DNA of 64,000 nucleotides from Acidimicrobiia bacterium (GTDB lineage: Bacteria > Acidobacteriota > Terriglobia > Bryobacterales > Bryobacteraceae). Position 1 is the stretch's first letter. Each line of letters opens with the position of its first letter. The position numbers and the translations under genes were made by a program. Shown one piece after another: positions 42,824-51,099 of the stretch. The stretch lies in the NCBI GenBank assembly GCA_016871315.1, contig VFZE01000001.1:1-64000 (forward strand). The letters are read 5' to 3'. The notes below the pieces were generated by a model. The model was not told the DNA's origin. It did no database searches and was given only the letters and a program-made list of their open reading frames with translations.

Positions 42824-43911
42824 GCAAGGGAAAAACATCGAAACAGGCGCATGTCGGATTGCCGGACGGCACCTACGAGGAAGAACACGGCCGCAAAGGC
42901 TTCTACGGCAAATCGACCCATCTTTACCACGCCAATCCGCCCACGGGTTGGATAAGGTTTGAAGGCAAGCTCCGCCCGCATTGTTTCGACTTGAACAAGC
43001 TGGAACCCGCCGACCTGCGCGATGCCAAGGGCATGCCCACCGCGTTTCTCGGGAACGACGACGTCCGGCTCTATGTTTCCCGCCGCACAGAGCCAATGCC
43101 GTTCTACTACCGCAACGCCGACGGGGACGAGCTCCATTTCGTGCACCGCGGCGAAGGGACCATCGAAACCGACTTCGGACCGCTTGAATTCTCCAAGGGC
43201 GACTATATCGTCATCCCGCGCGCGGTGACTTATCGCGTAATTCCGCGCACCAAAGACAATTTCTTTCTCATCATTCAAGCGAAGGCGGAGTTTGAGCCGC
43301 CCGAGAAAGGCCTCCTCGGCCAGCATGCCTTATACGACCCGGCCGTTGTCGTGACACCGGAACCCAAGCCGAACCTCGACGACAAGCGCGAATGGGAAGT
43401 CTGGATCAAGGTGGAGGAGGAGATCTCCAAAGTCGTTTATCCATTCAACCCCATCGACGTCGTTGGCTGGAAAGGCGACCTCACCGTGTGGAAGCTGAAC
43501 ATCGCCGACATCCGCCCGGTGATGAGCCCGCGCGCGCACTTGCCGCCCAGCGCCCACACCACGTTCCAAACGCAAGGCGCTGTCGTCTGCACCTTCCTGC
43601 CACGCCCGCTGGAAGACGATCCGGAAGCGCTGCGCGTTCCTTTCTTTCACCGCAACACGGACTATGACGAGTTCCTCTTCTACCATGACGGCGATTTCTT
43701 CTCGCGCGACAACATCACCGCCGGCATGGCCACGCTGCATCCCCGCGGCATCCATCACGGCCCGCACCCGAAAGCGCTCGCCAATCAGCACAAAAAGACG
43801 CACACCGACGAAAGCGCGGTGATGCTCGACGGGCTGAATCCCATCCATGTTTTGCCAGCCGGTGAGCAAGTGGAATGGAAAGATTACTGGAAGAGCTGGA
43901 TGGGTGGGTAA
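42811..43911 (+). CDS. hmgA: Homogentisate 1,2-dioxygenase
   Basis: 366 residues; opens the homogentisate ring to maleylacetoacetate with Fe(II). Cupin-like: MPFYYRNADGDELHFVHRGEGTIETDFG in the N-terminal half. In the C-terminal half, FFHRNTDYDEFLFYHDGDFFSR and the metal-binding MATLHPRGIHHGPHPKAL are the family signature. Shorter than the 430-residue human-type enzyme, as in several bacterial versions. Last gene of the four-gene operon. Confidence 0.95.
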   Translation: MYPLSKGKTSKQAHVGLPDGTYEEEHGRKGFYGKSTHLYHANPPTGWIRFEGKLRPHCFDLNKLEPADLRDAKGMPTAFLGNDDVRLYVSRRTEPMPFYYRNADGDELHFVHRGEGTIETDFGPLEFSKGDYIVIPRAVTYRVIPRTKDNFFLIIQAKAEFEPPEKGLLGQHALYDPAVVVTPEPKPNLDDKREWEVWIKVEEEISKVVYPFNPIDVVGWKGDLTVWKLNIADIRPVMSPRAHLPPSAHTTFQTQGAVVCTFLPRPLEDDPEALRVPFFHRNTDYDEFLFYHDGDFFSRDNITAGMATLHPRGIHHGPHPKALANQHKKTHTDESAVMLDGLNPIHVLPAGEQVEWKDYWKSWMGG

Positions 43912-43939
43912 CCTCCATATTAATTTTCCGTATTAAGCC

Positions 43940-43968
43940 TTCAATTCCAGAATAAATCCTGGTATACT
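43940..43968 (+). promoter_or_regulatory. Promoter of the tyrosinase gene
   Basis: TTCAAT at 43940-43945, a 17-bp spacer, and TATACT at 43963-43968 with an extended TGG directly before it. It lies in the 91-bp AT-rich gap after hmgA. GGAGG at 43990-43994 serves the ATG at 44003. Confidence 0.6.
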
Positions 43969-44002
43969 TCCGGCACTCAGACTGGGATTGGAGGACATAC
44001 CC

Positions 44003-45349
44003 ATGACATTGACCCGCCGCGGGTTTCTTGCCGGAGCTGCGTCCGGCCTCGTACCCGCTTATTGCCAGACATGCGCTCCGCCGGCCGGTGGAACGCCGCT
44101 CCCTTTCAGCATCCCCGCCGGACAAACCAACGTTCAGCGCAAAGCCATCTCCGCTCTCACCGCCACCGAGGTGAACCGGCTGAGGCTTGCTTACCGGGCG
44201 CTTCGCAACCTCACCAACTCCAACGCCAACGATCCGCGCGGCTGGATGCAGCAGGCTAATGTGCACTGTTTCCAGTGCGGCGGGAATCCCGCCGGCTCCG
44301 ACATTCACCAGAGCTGGTTTTTCCTGCCCTGGCACCGCGCCTATCTGTACTATCACGAACGCATCCTCGGCCGGCTCATCAACGACATGAGCTTCCGGCT
44401 CCCCTTCTGGGATTGGGATCTTCCGGCCAGCCGCAACCTGCCGCCCATCTACCGGCCGCAAACAGTCAGCAGCCAGCCCAACTCACTGTTCGACAACCTG
44501 CGTGACACCAACGGTGGCCAGGCGATGCCAGCTTCGATCTTCCCCGCCAACAGCAACCCGATGAATTCCCCGAACTTTCCCACCTTCGGTGGATCGGCCA
44601 GTTCCGGCGGTTCGCTGGAGAACACCATACACGGCTTGGTGCATGTCTGGACGGCGCACCGGCCCATGACACAGGCCCGCGCCGACATGGGACGCCTGAA
44701 CACCGCCGCCCGCGACCCGATCTTTTTCAAACACCACTGCAATATCGACCGGCTCTGGGCGGAATGGCTTCGCCGGAACCCGGTAGCGCGCCAAAACCCG
44801 ACAGCGCTGGCCTGGCTGGACCGTGCCTTCACTTTCTTTGATGAGAACAGCCGCCTGCGCAGCATCCGCGTGCGGGACGTTCTCAACACCGCCACCAACC
44901 TTGGCTACAACTACGCTCCGGGCGCGGCGCTCACCTCCTCGGCGGCACCCAAACGGTTCGATCTCACCGCCAGTCAGCAGCAGGTCGTCAAACTCACCGC
45001 GGAGTTGAAGAAGCGTCTGCTCACACCCTCCGATCTCAACGTCACCCGGTCGCTGGTGGTGGAAGACGCCAAGGTGCCCACGGCCACGGGACTCTATAAT
45101 GTCTTCGCCGGCGCACCGCCTGCGGCCGGAACCGAAGCCAGCGAGGCCCCCAACTATCTCGGCTACATCGCCGTCATCGTCGGCGAACATGCCCATGCCG
45201 CCAGGCCCGCCTCGCTGATTCTCGATCCCAAGAAGGCCTTCGCCGATATGGCCTCCACCTCCGAAGGCGCGTTTCTCACTTACGCGCCAGCGGGCGCCGC
45301 ACAGGGAACCCGATTGAGCTTCTCCAGCGTCTATATTATTGAGCAGTGA
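44003..45349 (+). CDS. Tat-exported tyrosinase / polyphenol oxidase
   Basis: 448 residues. The N-terminus MTLTRRGFLAGAASG is a Tat signal, fitting a copper enzyme exported folded. CuA ligands: His88, His102 and His111 (NVHCFQC; DIHQSWFFLPWHRAYLYYHE). CuB: IHGLVHVW and FKHHCNIDRLWAEW. A C-terminal domain with LYNVFAGAPPA and YLGYIAVIVGEHAH resembles the plant-type polyphenol oxidase KFDV domain. It oxidises monophenols or catechols to quinones. It sits right after the homogentisate operon but has its own promoter. Its stop overlaps the next gene as GTGA. Confidence 0.93.
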   Translation: MTLTRRGFLAGAASGLVPAYCQTCAPPAGGTPLPFSIPAGQTNVQRKAISALTATEVNRLRLAYRALRNLTNSNANDPRGWMQQANVHCFQCGGNPAGSDIHQSWFFLPWHRAYLYYHERILGRLINDMSFRLPFWDWDLPASRNLPPIYRPQTVSSQPNSLFDNLRDTNGGQAMPASIFPANSNPMNSPNFPTFGGSASSGGSLENTIHGLVHVWTAHRPMTQARADMGRLNTAARDPIFFKHHCNIDRLWAEWLRRNPVARQNPTALAWLDRAFTFFDENSRLRSIRVRDVLNTATNLGYNYAPGAALTSSAAPKRFDLTASQQQVVKLTAELKKRLLTPSDLNVTRSLVVEDAKVPTATGLYNVFAGAPPAAGTEASEAPNYLGYIAVIVGEHAHAARPASLILDPKKAFADMASTSEGAFLTYAPAGAAQGTRLSFSSVYIIEQ

Positions 45350-45819
45350 TCCGTGGTTCCACACTCTTGTTCGTGGCGGCCTGCGCCATGCTGGCCTGCC
45401 AGGAGCCTCCCGTGACGCGGGAGACCCAGCCGGTTACCGTCACCGTGGCGGCGCCCAAACTGACGCTGCCCACGGACCGGCTCTCTCTCCGCGTCAGCCT
45501 GGAGGTTCCCCGCGAAAAGGGCGGTATCTTCCGCATCTTTGCCGAGCATCCCAAGGCCGGCCGCAACTCCAGCGTGGAAGATGAACGCTTCATCGGCTAT
45601 GTCACCGCGATGGCCGGGCCGGCGCCCAAAGACCCGAAAAAGGCCGAAGCCCTGAACCAGGTGAGCGTCGAACTACCCATCCCGGCGTCGTTTGAAAACT
45701 GGGGCAGGGGTAAATCCACCATCCGCTTCACCGTCATCGGCATGGGCGAGGCGGAAGTGAAGGTAAAGAAACTGGGGCTTGCCCTCATCACGGACGACCG
45801 CGGTGTCCCACTTCGTTAA
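45346..45819 (+). CDS. Lipoprotein translationally coupled to tyrosinase
   Basis: 157 residues. Signal peptide with lipobox MLAC (Cys18), so a predicted outer- or inner-membrane lipoprotein. The mature part is a beta-rich domain: LPTDRLSLRVSLEVPREKGG, then VSVELPIPASFENWGRGKSTIRFTVIGMGE. This resembles the second half of the plant polyphenol oxidase C-terminal domain, suggesting a split or caddie-like partner of the enzyme (inference). The GTG start overlaps the tyrosinase stop by four bases. Its 3' end overlaps the subtilase start. Confidence 0.7.
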   Translation: MIRGSTLLFVAACAMLACQEPPVTRETQPVTVTVAAPKLTLPTDRLSLRVSLEVPREKGGIFRIFAEHPKAGRNSSVEDERFIGYVTAMAGPAPKDPKKAEALNQVSVELPIPASFENWGRGKSTIRFTVIGMGEAEVKVKKLGLALITDDRGVPLR

Positions 45820-47035
45820 ACAGCAGCTGAAAGCCTTCGGGGTGGCGCAAGCCATCGTCGTCTTGAAGAAGGCGGCCGGGGCCGAACGCCACCCGGCCCT
45901 CGATCTGCGCAAGCATTTCCAGTGGAGCGATCTTGATCGCCATCTTGGCCGCGTCCTCTCTGTTGCCTCGGCGGTGGCGGGCGCGGCCGCGGCGCCTGCT
46001 GCCTCTCCGATGCTCCACTTCCGGAATCTCGGCATCGCCTACGGCACCCTCGATCAACAAGGCTGGGACAATCTGCGGAAGGAAGATGCCGTCGCCAAGG
46101 TGCACGGCGCGCCCACCGTTCGCCCCATCCGCGTTCTGGAATCGAAACCCGCCGCCGCGCCGCCCAAGCTCGGCTGGAACCTGCGCCAGATCGGTGTTAC
46201 CAAGCTTTGGAGAAAAGGTTTCACCGGCAAGGGGGTCCGCGTGGCTCACCTCGATACCGGCGTCGACGGCAAGCACCCGGCGCTGGCGGGCGTCGTGGAG
46301 GAGTTCGTCGAGTTCGACGCTACTGGTCAGCGCGTGCCGCACTCCACAGCGTTCGACACCTCCAATCACGGGACACTCACCGCCGGAATCATCGCCGGCC
46401 GCCGCAATAACGACCGCGCCGTCGGTGTCGCTCCCGGGTGCAGCCTTCTGAGCGGCATCATCATTGAAGGCGGCGACCCCACGGCTCGCCTGCTGGCCGG
46501 CCTTGACTGGGCCGTGGAGAAAAAGGTCCGCATCGTCAACGCCAGCCTCGGCTTCCCCGATTACTCGGAGGAGTTCCTACCCGTCATCAAGATTCTGCGC
46601 TCCAACGGCATCCTTCCGGTCTTCGCCGTGGGCAATGAAGGGCCCGGTACCAGCCGCTCCCCGGGCAACTATGCGGAAGCCGTTTCCGTCGGCGCCATCG
46701 ACCGCAAGGGCGTCGTCGCCGCCGATTCCGGCAGCCAGCGTTTCAACCGCACCGCCGATCCCATTGTTCCCGACCTGGTGACGCCCGGCGTCGACATCGT
46801 CTCCACCGACGCCGGCGGAGGCTACCGCAAAGCCAACGGCAGTTCCATGGCCGCGCCGCACGTGGCGGGCCTCGCCGCGCTGCTGTGGGAAGCCACGCCG
46901 GACTCAACCGTCGATCAGATCGAGCAAGCCATCTTCCAATCCTGCACGCGGCCCCAATCGGCCCCCGAGGATCGTGCAAACCGTGGCATCCCGGACGCCG
47001 TCAAAGCGCTAGCTTTGCTGACTAAACCGAAGTAG
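45779..47035 (+). CDS. Subtilisin-like serine peptidase (S8), no signal peptide
   Basis: 418 residues from the ATG at 45779; a GTG at 45803 would reduce the overlap with the lipoprotein gene. The catalytic Asp is in VAHLDTGVDGKHP, the His in SNHGTLTAGI (N-H-G-T instead of G-H-G-T), the oxyanion Asn in AVGNEG, and the Ser in NGSSMAAPHVAGLAALL. There is no secretion signal, unlike the other two subtilases of the window. The first 130 residues are a helical N-terminal domain. Overlap with the tyrosinase/lipoprotein genes suggests one operon and perhaps a role in maturing the tyrosinase (speculative). Confidence 0.88.
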   Translation: MPSSRTTAVSHFVKQQLKAFGVAQAIVVLKKAAGAERHPALDLRKHFQWSDLDRHLGRVLSVASAVAGAAAAPAASPMLHFRNLGIAYGTLDQQGWDNLRKEDAVAKVHGAPTVRPIRVLESKPAAAPPKLGWNLRQIGVTKLWRKGFTGKGVRVAHLDTGVDGKHPALAGVVEEFVEFDATGQRVPHSTAFDTSNHGTLTAGIIAGRRNNDRAVGVAPGCSLLSGIIIEGGDPTARLLAGLDWAVEKKVRIVNASLGFPDYSEEFLPVIKILRSNGILPVFAVGNEGPGTSRSPGNYAEAVSVGAIDRKGVVAADSGSQRFNRTADPIVPDLVTPGVDIVSTDAGGGYRKANGSSMAAPHVAGLAALLWEATPDSTVDQIEQAIFQSCTRPQSAPEDRANRGIPDAVKALALLTKPK

Positions 47036-47168
47036 CTCAGACGCCATGGCCCGGCAATCACTCACAAACACGCAATCGCGTTTCTGCGCCGCGCGCGTCA
47101 GCAGCGGTTATGGAACTCTTCCGCAGCCTCTGACGTTTCGGGCCATGCGGCAAGCTAGGATTGTAGAA

Positions 47169-47344
47169 ATGAGGCGCGATCTCGCGGACGAGTACAGGCG
47201 CCAGTATGCATGGCGGGACTGGCGAACTGCCCTCGGGTATCTGCCATCGGTTCCAACCAGACTGTGTTTGACTTGGGCTGCGGGAAGCCGCTGACCGCTT
47301 CCAGCGCGCCGGAAAGATCGCTCATACAGCGCATACCGGCGTGA
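47169..47344 (+). pseudogene. Remnant of a SAM-dependent methyltransferase N-terminus
   Basis: MRRDLADEYRRQYAWRDW then RTALGYLP is the typical lead-in of a class I methyltransferase. One base shift later (about 47245) the next frame reads GSNQTVFDLGCG, the SAM-binding motif I, then degenerates and stops at 47344. So this is the first 40-odd codons of a dead gene with one frameshift. Confidence 0.65.
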
Positions 47345-47506
47345 ATAACACGCTTTTCGGCCAAGTGACGGCGACCCAGGTTCCGAACAGCGACGGATCT
47401 CGCTTGCAGCCAGGCTGAGTTTTTGACGATAAGGGAGGTAGAGCGGGTGTCTCTGCATGTAAGCGATTGATAAAAAAAGAGATATATTCTAGGTTTCTTT
47501 TCCTCT

Positions 47507-47534
47507 TTGCTGCGCGGGATCTTCCGGCTATACT
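47507..47534 (+). promoter_or_regulatory. Candidate promoter of the FnIII subtilase
   Basis: TTGCTG at 47507-47512, a 16-bp spacer and TATACT at 47529-47534; the ATG is at 47600 with GGAG a few bases before it. The same TATACT box precedes the tyrosinase. Confidence 0.45.
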
Positions 47535-47599
47535 TGCCTGAGGATGGCTGGTTAACCTGGAGGGCTGTTGGCCCAGCTTGAGTCACGTTTGGAGAATCT

Positions 47600-49093
47600 A
47601 TGAAATCACGTCTTATTCGGAGGGCGTCGAGTGCCGCCCTGATGCTGTCTTGCCTTAGCCTCGTGCCTGCTGCACTGGCACAGCCCGGTCCCGTGGAATG
47701 GGTGCCGGTGATCATCGGGTTCAACCGCTTGCCCGGAGCGAGTGAGCAGGCCCTTGTGCGGTCGCTCGGCGGCGTGGTCAGACACACCTATCGTTTCACT
47801 CCCGCGATTGCGGCAAGAGTGCCGAGGCAACTGATCCAGGTGCTCGACAATCACCCGCTGATTTCGGTTGTCGAACCGGACGTGACGATTCATGCCATTG
47901 ATGAGTACACCTCGGCTTGGGGCGTGCAGAAGATCAATGCCAAGCTGGTGCACGATGCCGGCAATCGCGGCCAGGGTCTGAAGGTTTGCGTGATTGACAC
48001 CGGCATCGCGAAGAACCATCCGGAGCTGTCGCCCAACTATGAGCCCAATGGAAGTTGGGACTACGTGAACAATGACCCCGATCCGGAAGACGACAACGGC
48101 CATGGCACGCACGTGGCGGGCAGCATCGCCGCGGCGCTGAATGGCGCCGGGGTTGTGGGCGCGGCGCATCAGGCGCGCATCCTGGCCTTCAAGATCCTCA
48201 ACGCGCAAGGATCCGGGCAGATGAGTGACGCCATCGCCGCCGTCGACCGTTGCCGGCTGTATGGCGGTAAGATCACCAACAACAGCTACGGCTCCAGCGG
48301 CGATCCTGGCTCCTCCGTGAAGGCCGCTTTTGACTCCACTTACAACGCAGGCATGCTCCACGTGGCCGCCTCCGGCAACGCCACCTCCATCTTCACGTGC
48401 AACTCGGTTTCCTACCCCGCGCGCTACGACTCGGTGATGGCGGTGGGCGCGACCGACTCCGGCGATGCCATTGCCAGCTTCTCGTGCCGTGGGCCTGAAG
48501 TAGAGGTTTCCGCGCCGGGGGTCAGCATCACTTCCACATACCTCAATAACGGATACGCCAGCGGAAGCGGTACCTCGATGGCGTCGCCTCATGTGGCTGG
48601 AACCGCCGCTCTCGTGTTCGGATGTGGCTTAGCCGACCAGAACGCCGACGGTGTCATCAACAACATCGACGTGCGCCTGCGCCTTCAGAACACGGCTCTT
48701 GATCTCGGGTCAGCGGGGCGCGACAACTTGTTCGGCTTCGGCCGCATCCGCGCCGACGTTGCGGCCACCAACTGCAACATCGCACCGCCGCCACCGCCGT
48801 TGCCCACCATTCCCGGCAACTTCCGTGTCACTTCCACCAATCGTACCTATATCAGCCTTGCCTGGAACGATGCGCAGAACGAAACCTCCTACCAGTTGGA
48901 GCGTTGCACAGGCACCAGCTCACAATGCGCCTCCAGCGGAGCCTTTTCGCTCGTCGCTACTCTGAGCGCCAACACGACCAGCTATACGAATACGGGTCTC
49001 GCGCGGCGCACTACCTACACCTACCGGCTCCGGGGCGTCAATAGCGCCGGACCGGGAGGCTGGTCCTCTCTCGCCTCCGGCACAACCAGGTAG
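47600..49093 (+). CDS. Secreted subtilisin-like serine peptidase with fibronectin type III domain
   Basis: 497 residues. A signal peptide (1-27, ending ALA-QPG) is followed by an I9-like propeptide (VIIGFNRLPGASEQALVRSLGG...VSVVEPD-like) and the S8 domain: Asp in VCVIDTGIAKNHPEL, His in NGHGTHVAGSIAAAL, oxyanion Asn in AASGNAT, Ser in SGTSMASPHVAGTAALVFG. A Pro-rich linker (APPPPPLPTIPGN) leads to one FnIII domain (RVTSTNRTYISLAWNDAQNETSYQLER). It is a complete proteinase-K-like secreted enzyme, probably for nutrient protein breakdown. Confidence 0.95.
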   Translation: MKSRLIRRASSAALMLSCLSLVPAALAQPGPVEWVPVIIGFNRLPGASEQALVRSLGGVVRHTYRFTPAIAARVPRQLIQVLDNHPLISVVEPDVTIHAIDEYTSAWGVQKINAKLVHDAGNRGQGLKVCVIDTGIAKNHPELSPNYEPNGSWDYVNNDPDPEDDNGHGTHVAGSIAAALNGAGVVGAAHQARILAFKILNAQGSGQMSDAIAAVDRCRLYGGKITNNSYGSSGDPGSSVKAAFDSTYNAGMLHVAASGNATSIFTCNSVSYPARYDSVMAVGATDSGDAIASFSCRGPEVEVSAPGVSITSTYLNNGYASGSGTSMASPHVAGTAALVFGCGLADQNADGVINNIDVRLRLQNTALDLGSAGRDNLFGFGRIRADVAATNCNIAPPPPPLPTIPGNFRVTSTNRTYISLAWNDAQNETSYQLERCTGTSSQCASSGAFSLVATLSANTTSYTNTGLARRTTYTYRLRGVNSAGPGGWSSLASGTTR

Positions 49094-49096
49094 GCC

Positions 49097-49852
49097 TTAC
49101 AGCCGACCGTACCGGCCCAACTTGTAGTCGCGAATCACGCGCAGGACGTTGAATCCGTACTTGATCGGGTTCAAGTGCGACTCTTCGTCCGCATAGATGG
49201 TCGGGATCGCCACCTCGCGTATCCGCAGTCCCTTGATCTTGGCCATCACCACCATCTCCAGGTCAAAATCGAAAGAATCGGACAGCTTTTCGAACGGCAC
49301 CGCCTCCAGCAGCTTCCGGTTATAAACCAGAAATCCGCTGTGATATTCCGCCATGCGCAAGCCGAAAGCCAGGTTCTCCAGGGCAGTCAGCGACTTGTTC
49401 GCCACGTACTTGTACAGCGGCATCCCGCCCTTCAGCGCGCCGCCCCCCAACATTCGGGAGCCCATCACAAGGTCCGCCTGCCCCCGGTCGAATGGCTGGA
49501 GCATCGCAGGAATCACCTCCGGGGAATACTGGCCGTCGGAGTGCAGCAGAATCACAATTCCGGCGCCCTCTTTCACCGCGTGCTGCAGCAGCGTCTTCTC
49601 TGCCGCGCCGTAGCCGCGGTTGGCCGGATGACGCAGCGGGTCCAGGTTGGGGAACTGCTTCTGGAGCCGCAAGATCGCTTCCCACGTATCGTCCTTGCTG
49701 CCGTCGTCCACCACCACATACCGCGTGATGCGCTGGCGGACAGTCTCCGGAATCCGCTCGAAAACACGCTCAATGGTGCGGCCCGCATTGTAGGCGGGCA
49801 TGACGATGAAGTTTCCGCCGGCCACGTCAGCCGCCGGTTTGCTGCGTGACAA
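49097..49852 (-). CDS. Family 2 glycosyltransferase (dolichol-phosphate-mannose synthase / ArnC-like)
   Basis: 251 residues from a TTG start at 49852. GT-A motifs: FIVMPAYNAGRTIERVFERIP, VVVDDGSKDDT, RGYGAAEKTLLQHAVKEGAGIVILLHSDGQYSPE (D-x-D-like) and GSRMLGGGALKGGMPLYKYVANK. It lacks the C-terminal membrane helices of ArnC and resembles stand-alone DPM1-type enzymes that load a sugar on a polyprenyl phosphate. The start overlaps the preceding epimerase gene by 26 nt, so the two form one operon. Confidence 0.9.
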   Translation of the reverse strand: MSRSKPAADVAGGNFIVMPAYNAGRTIERVFERIPETVRQRITRYVVVDDGSKDDTWEAILRLQKQFPNLDPLRHPANRGYGAAEKTLLQHAVKEGAGIVILLHSDGQYSPEVIPAMLQPFDRGQADLVMGSRMLGGGALKGGMPLYKYVANKSLTALENLAFGLRMAEYHSGFLVYNRKLLEAVPFEKLSDSFDFDLEMVVMAKIKGLRIREVAIPTIYADEESHLNPIKYGFNVLRVIRDYKLGRYGRL

Positions 49853-50936
49853 GCCTCTGGTTCAGGTGGCACTCCATCTGGTAATCCATGGACGCCTCCA
49901 CCAGATCCCCCAGCTTCCACTTCGGCTCCCAGCCCAGCAGTTTCCGCGCTTTGGTGATGTCGGGAATGCGCCGGTCGGAATCCTCGTAGCCTTCCCCGTA
50001 GAACTCCTCCCCGGACACCACTTCGATCTCGCTCAGAGCCTGGCCCGGCTTCAGGTACTTGCGCCGGTAGATCTCCCGCATCAGCTCTGCCAGCTGGCGG
50101 ATGGAAACTTCGTTCTCCGGCGAGCCGATATTGAAAATCTGCCGGTCACAAGCGCCCCCGGGATTCTCCACGATCCGGTAGGTGCACTCCACCGCATCCT
50201 CGATGTAGGTGTAGCAGCGCCGGTTCACGCCGCCGTTCACCAGCTTCAAAGGCTGTGAATGAATCAGCGCGTCCATGAAGAAGCTGAACACGCGCGGAAT
50301 GCCGTCCTGTTCGCTCGCCAGGAAGTCGATCTTCGGTCCGATGAAGTTGAACGGCCGGATGATGCTGTAGTTAAACCCCTGCTCCAGCCCGTAGGCATGC
50401 AGCACACGCTCCAGCAGCTGCTTGGCGCAGCTGTAGATCCAGCGGTGCTTGTTCACGGCGCCGAGGATGAACTCCGATGAGTCTTCCGAAAATGTCGCAT
50501 GCTTGGGATCTTCAGGGTCCTTCAGGCCGGCCGCCGGGATGCTGGCCACCGTGCGCCCGTACACCTCGCACGTGGAGAACTGGATCAGCCGCCGGTTCTG
50601 CTTGACGCAGGTTTCGGCGATGTGCAGATTCTCGGTGAAGTTCAGCCGGAACACTTCCAGTGGAATCTTCACGTAGAGGCCGGGGTTGGCGTAGGCCACC
50701 AAGTCGATCACCAGGTCGGACCATTTCACCAGCTCCTCCATGCCCCAGTCCCGCGCGCGGATGTCGTGCCGCAGGAACTTGAGTTTCGGATCGCCGATAT
50801 ACTCCGAGATCTTCCCGTCAAAGAGGTCAACGACGGTGACCTCGTAGCCGCCTTCGAGCAGCCTCTGCGTCAGATGCGAGCCGATGAAGCCCCCGCCTCC
50901 GAGCACCAAAATCTTGTTCGCCTTCGGGGTTGTCAT
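49827..50936 (-). CDS. NAD-dependent sugar epimerase/decarboxylase (ArnA C-terminal-like SDR)
   Basis: 369 residues. Rossmann start ILVLGGGGFIGSHLTQRLLEGGYEVTVVDL, the FSTCEVYGRT stretch, the active-site YSCAKQLLERV, IIRPFNFIGPKIDFL and NIGSPENEVSIRQLAELM. The pattern NKHRWIYSCAKQ matches the UDP-glucuronate decarboxylase domain of ArnA. With the neighbouring glycosyltransferase this looks like a pair making a pentose-type UDP-sugar and transferring it to a lipid carrier. The ATG at 50936 is chosen by the fold start; the frame is open further back. Confidence 0.9.
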   Translation of the reverse strand: MTTPKANKILVLGGGGFIGSHLTQRLLEGGYEVTVVDLFDGKISEYIGDPKLKFLRHDIRARDWGMEELVKWSDLVIDLVAYANPGLYVKIPLEVFRLNFTENLHIAETCVKQNRRLIQFSTCEVYGRTVASIPAAGLKDPEDPKHATFSEDSSEFILGAVNKHRWIYSCAKQLLERVLHAYGLEQGFNYSIIRPFNFIGPKIDFLASEQDGIPRVFSFFMDALIHSQPLKLVNGGVNRRCYTYIEDAVECTYRIVENPGGACDRQIFNIGSPENEVSIRQLAELMREIYRRKYLKPGQALSEIEVVSGEEFYGEGYEDSDRRIPDITKARKLLGWEPKWKLGDLVEASMDYQMECHLNQRLVTQQTGG

Positions 50937-51034
50937 TAGGATTCTGCGTTTGCCTTCGTGGCCGTCTACGGCCTCCGATGTTGAATTAATTAGTTTACAT
51001 GGTACCGGCTTCGTTCGGCAATTTTCCACTTCAT

Positions 51035-51064
51035 TTGACAGGTCTCGGCGCTGGCCGCTACACT
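51035..51064 (+). promoter_or_regulatory. Promoter of the DUF507 gene
   Basis: Perfect TTGACA at 51035-51040, an 18-bp spacer and TACACT at 51059-51064, 36 nt before the ATG. It lies in the divergent gap between the sugar epimerase and DUF507 genes. Confidence 0.65.
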
Positions 51065-51099
51065 ACGGTAGATAAGCGTTAGGACTTGACCACGCCCGG

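Larger units (their letters stand above)
47036..47599 (+). other. 564-bp region with gene debris and promoter, no intact gene
   Basis: Holds a frameshifted methyltransferase N-terminus (47169-47344) and further short frames without recognised products. It also has an AT-rich stretch with a run of A at 47471-47479 and a candidate promoter near 47507-47534 for the next subtilase. A 210-codon leftward frame over 47155-47787 has biased but unrecognised sequence and overlaps the subtilase start, so it is not called. Confidence 0.5.

Noticed and set aside
47155-47787. A 210-codon leftward frame before the FnIII subtilase
   Set aside because: No recognised family, and it runs over the subtilase promoter, start and signal peptide.
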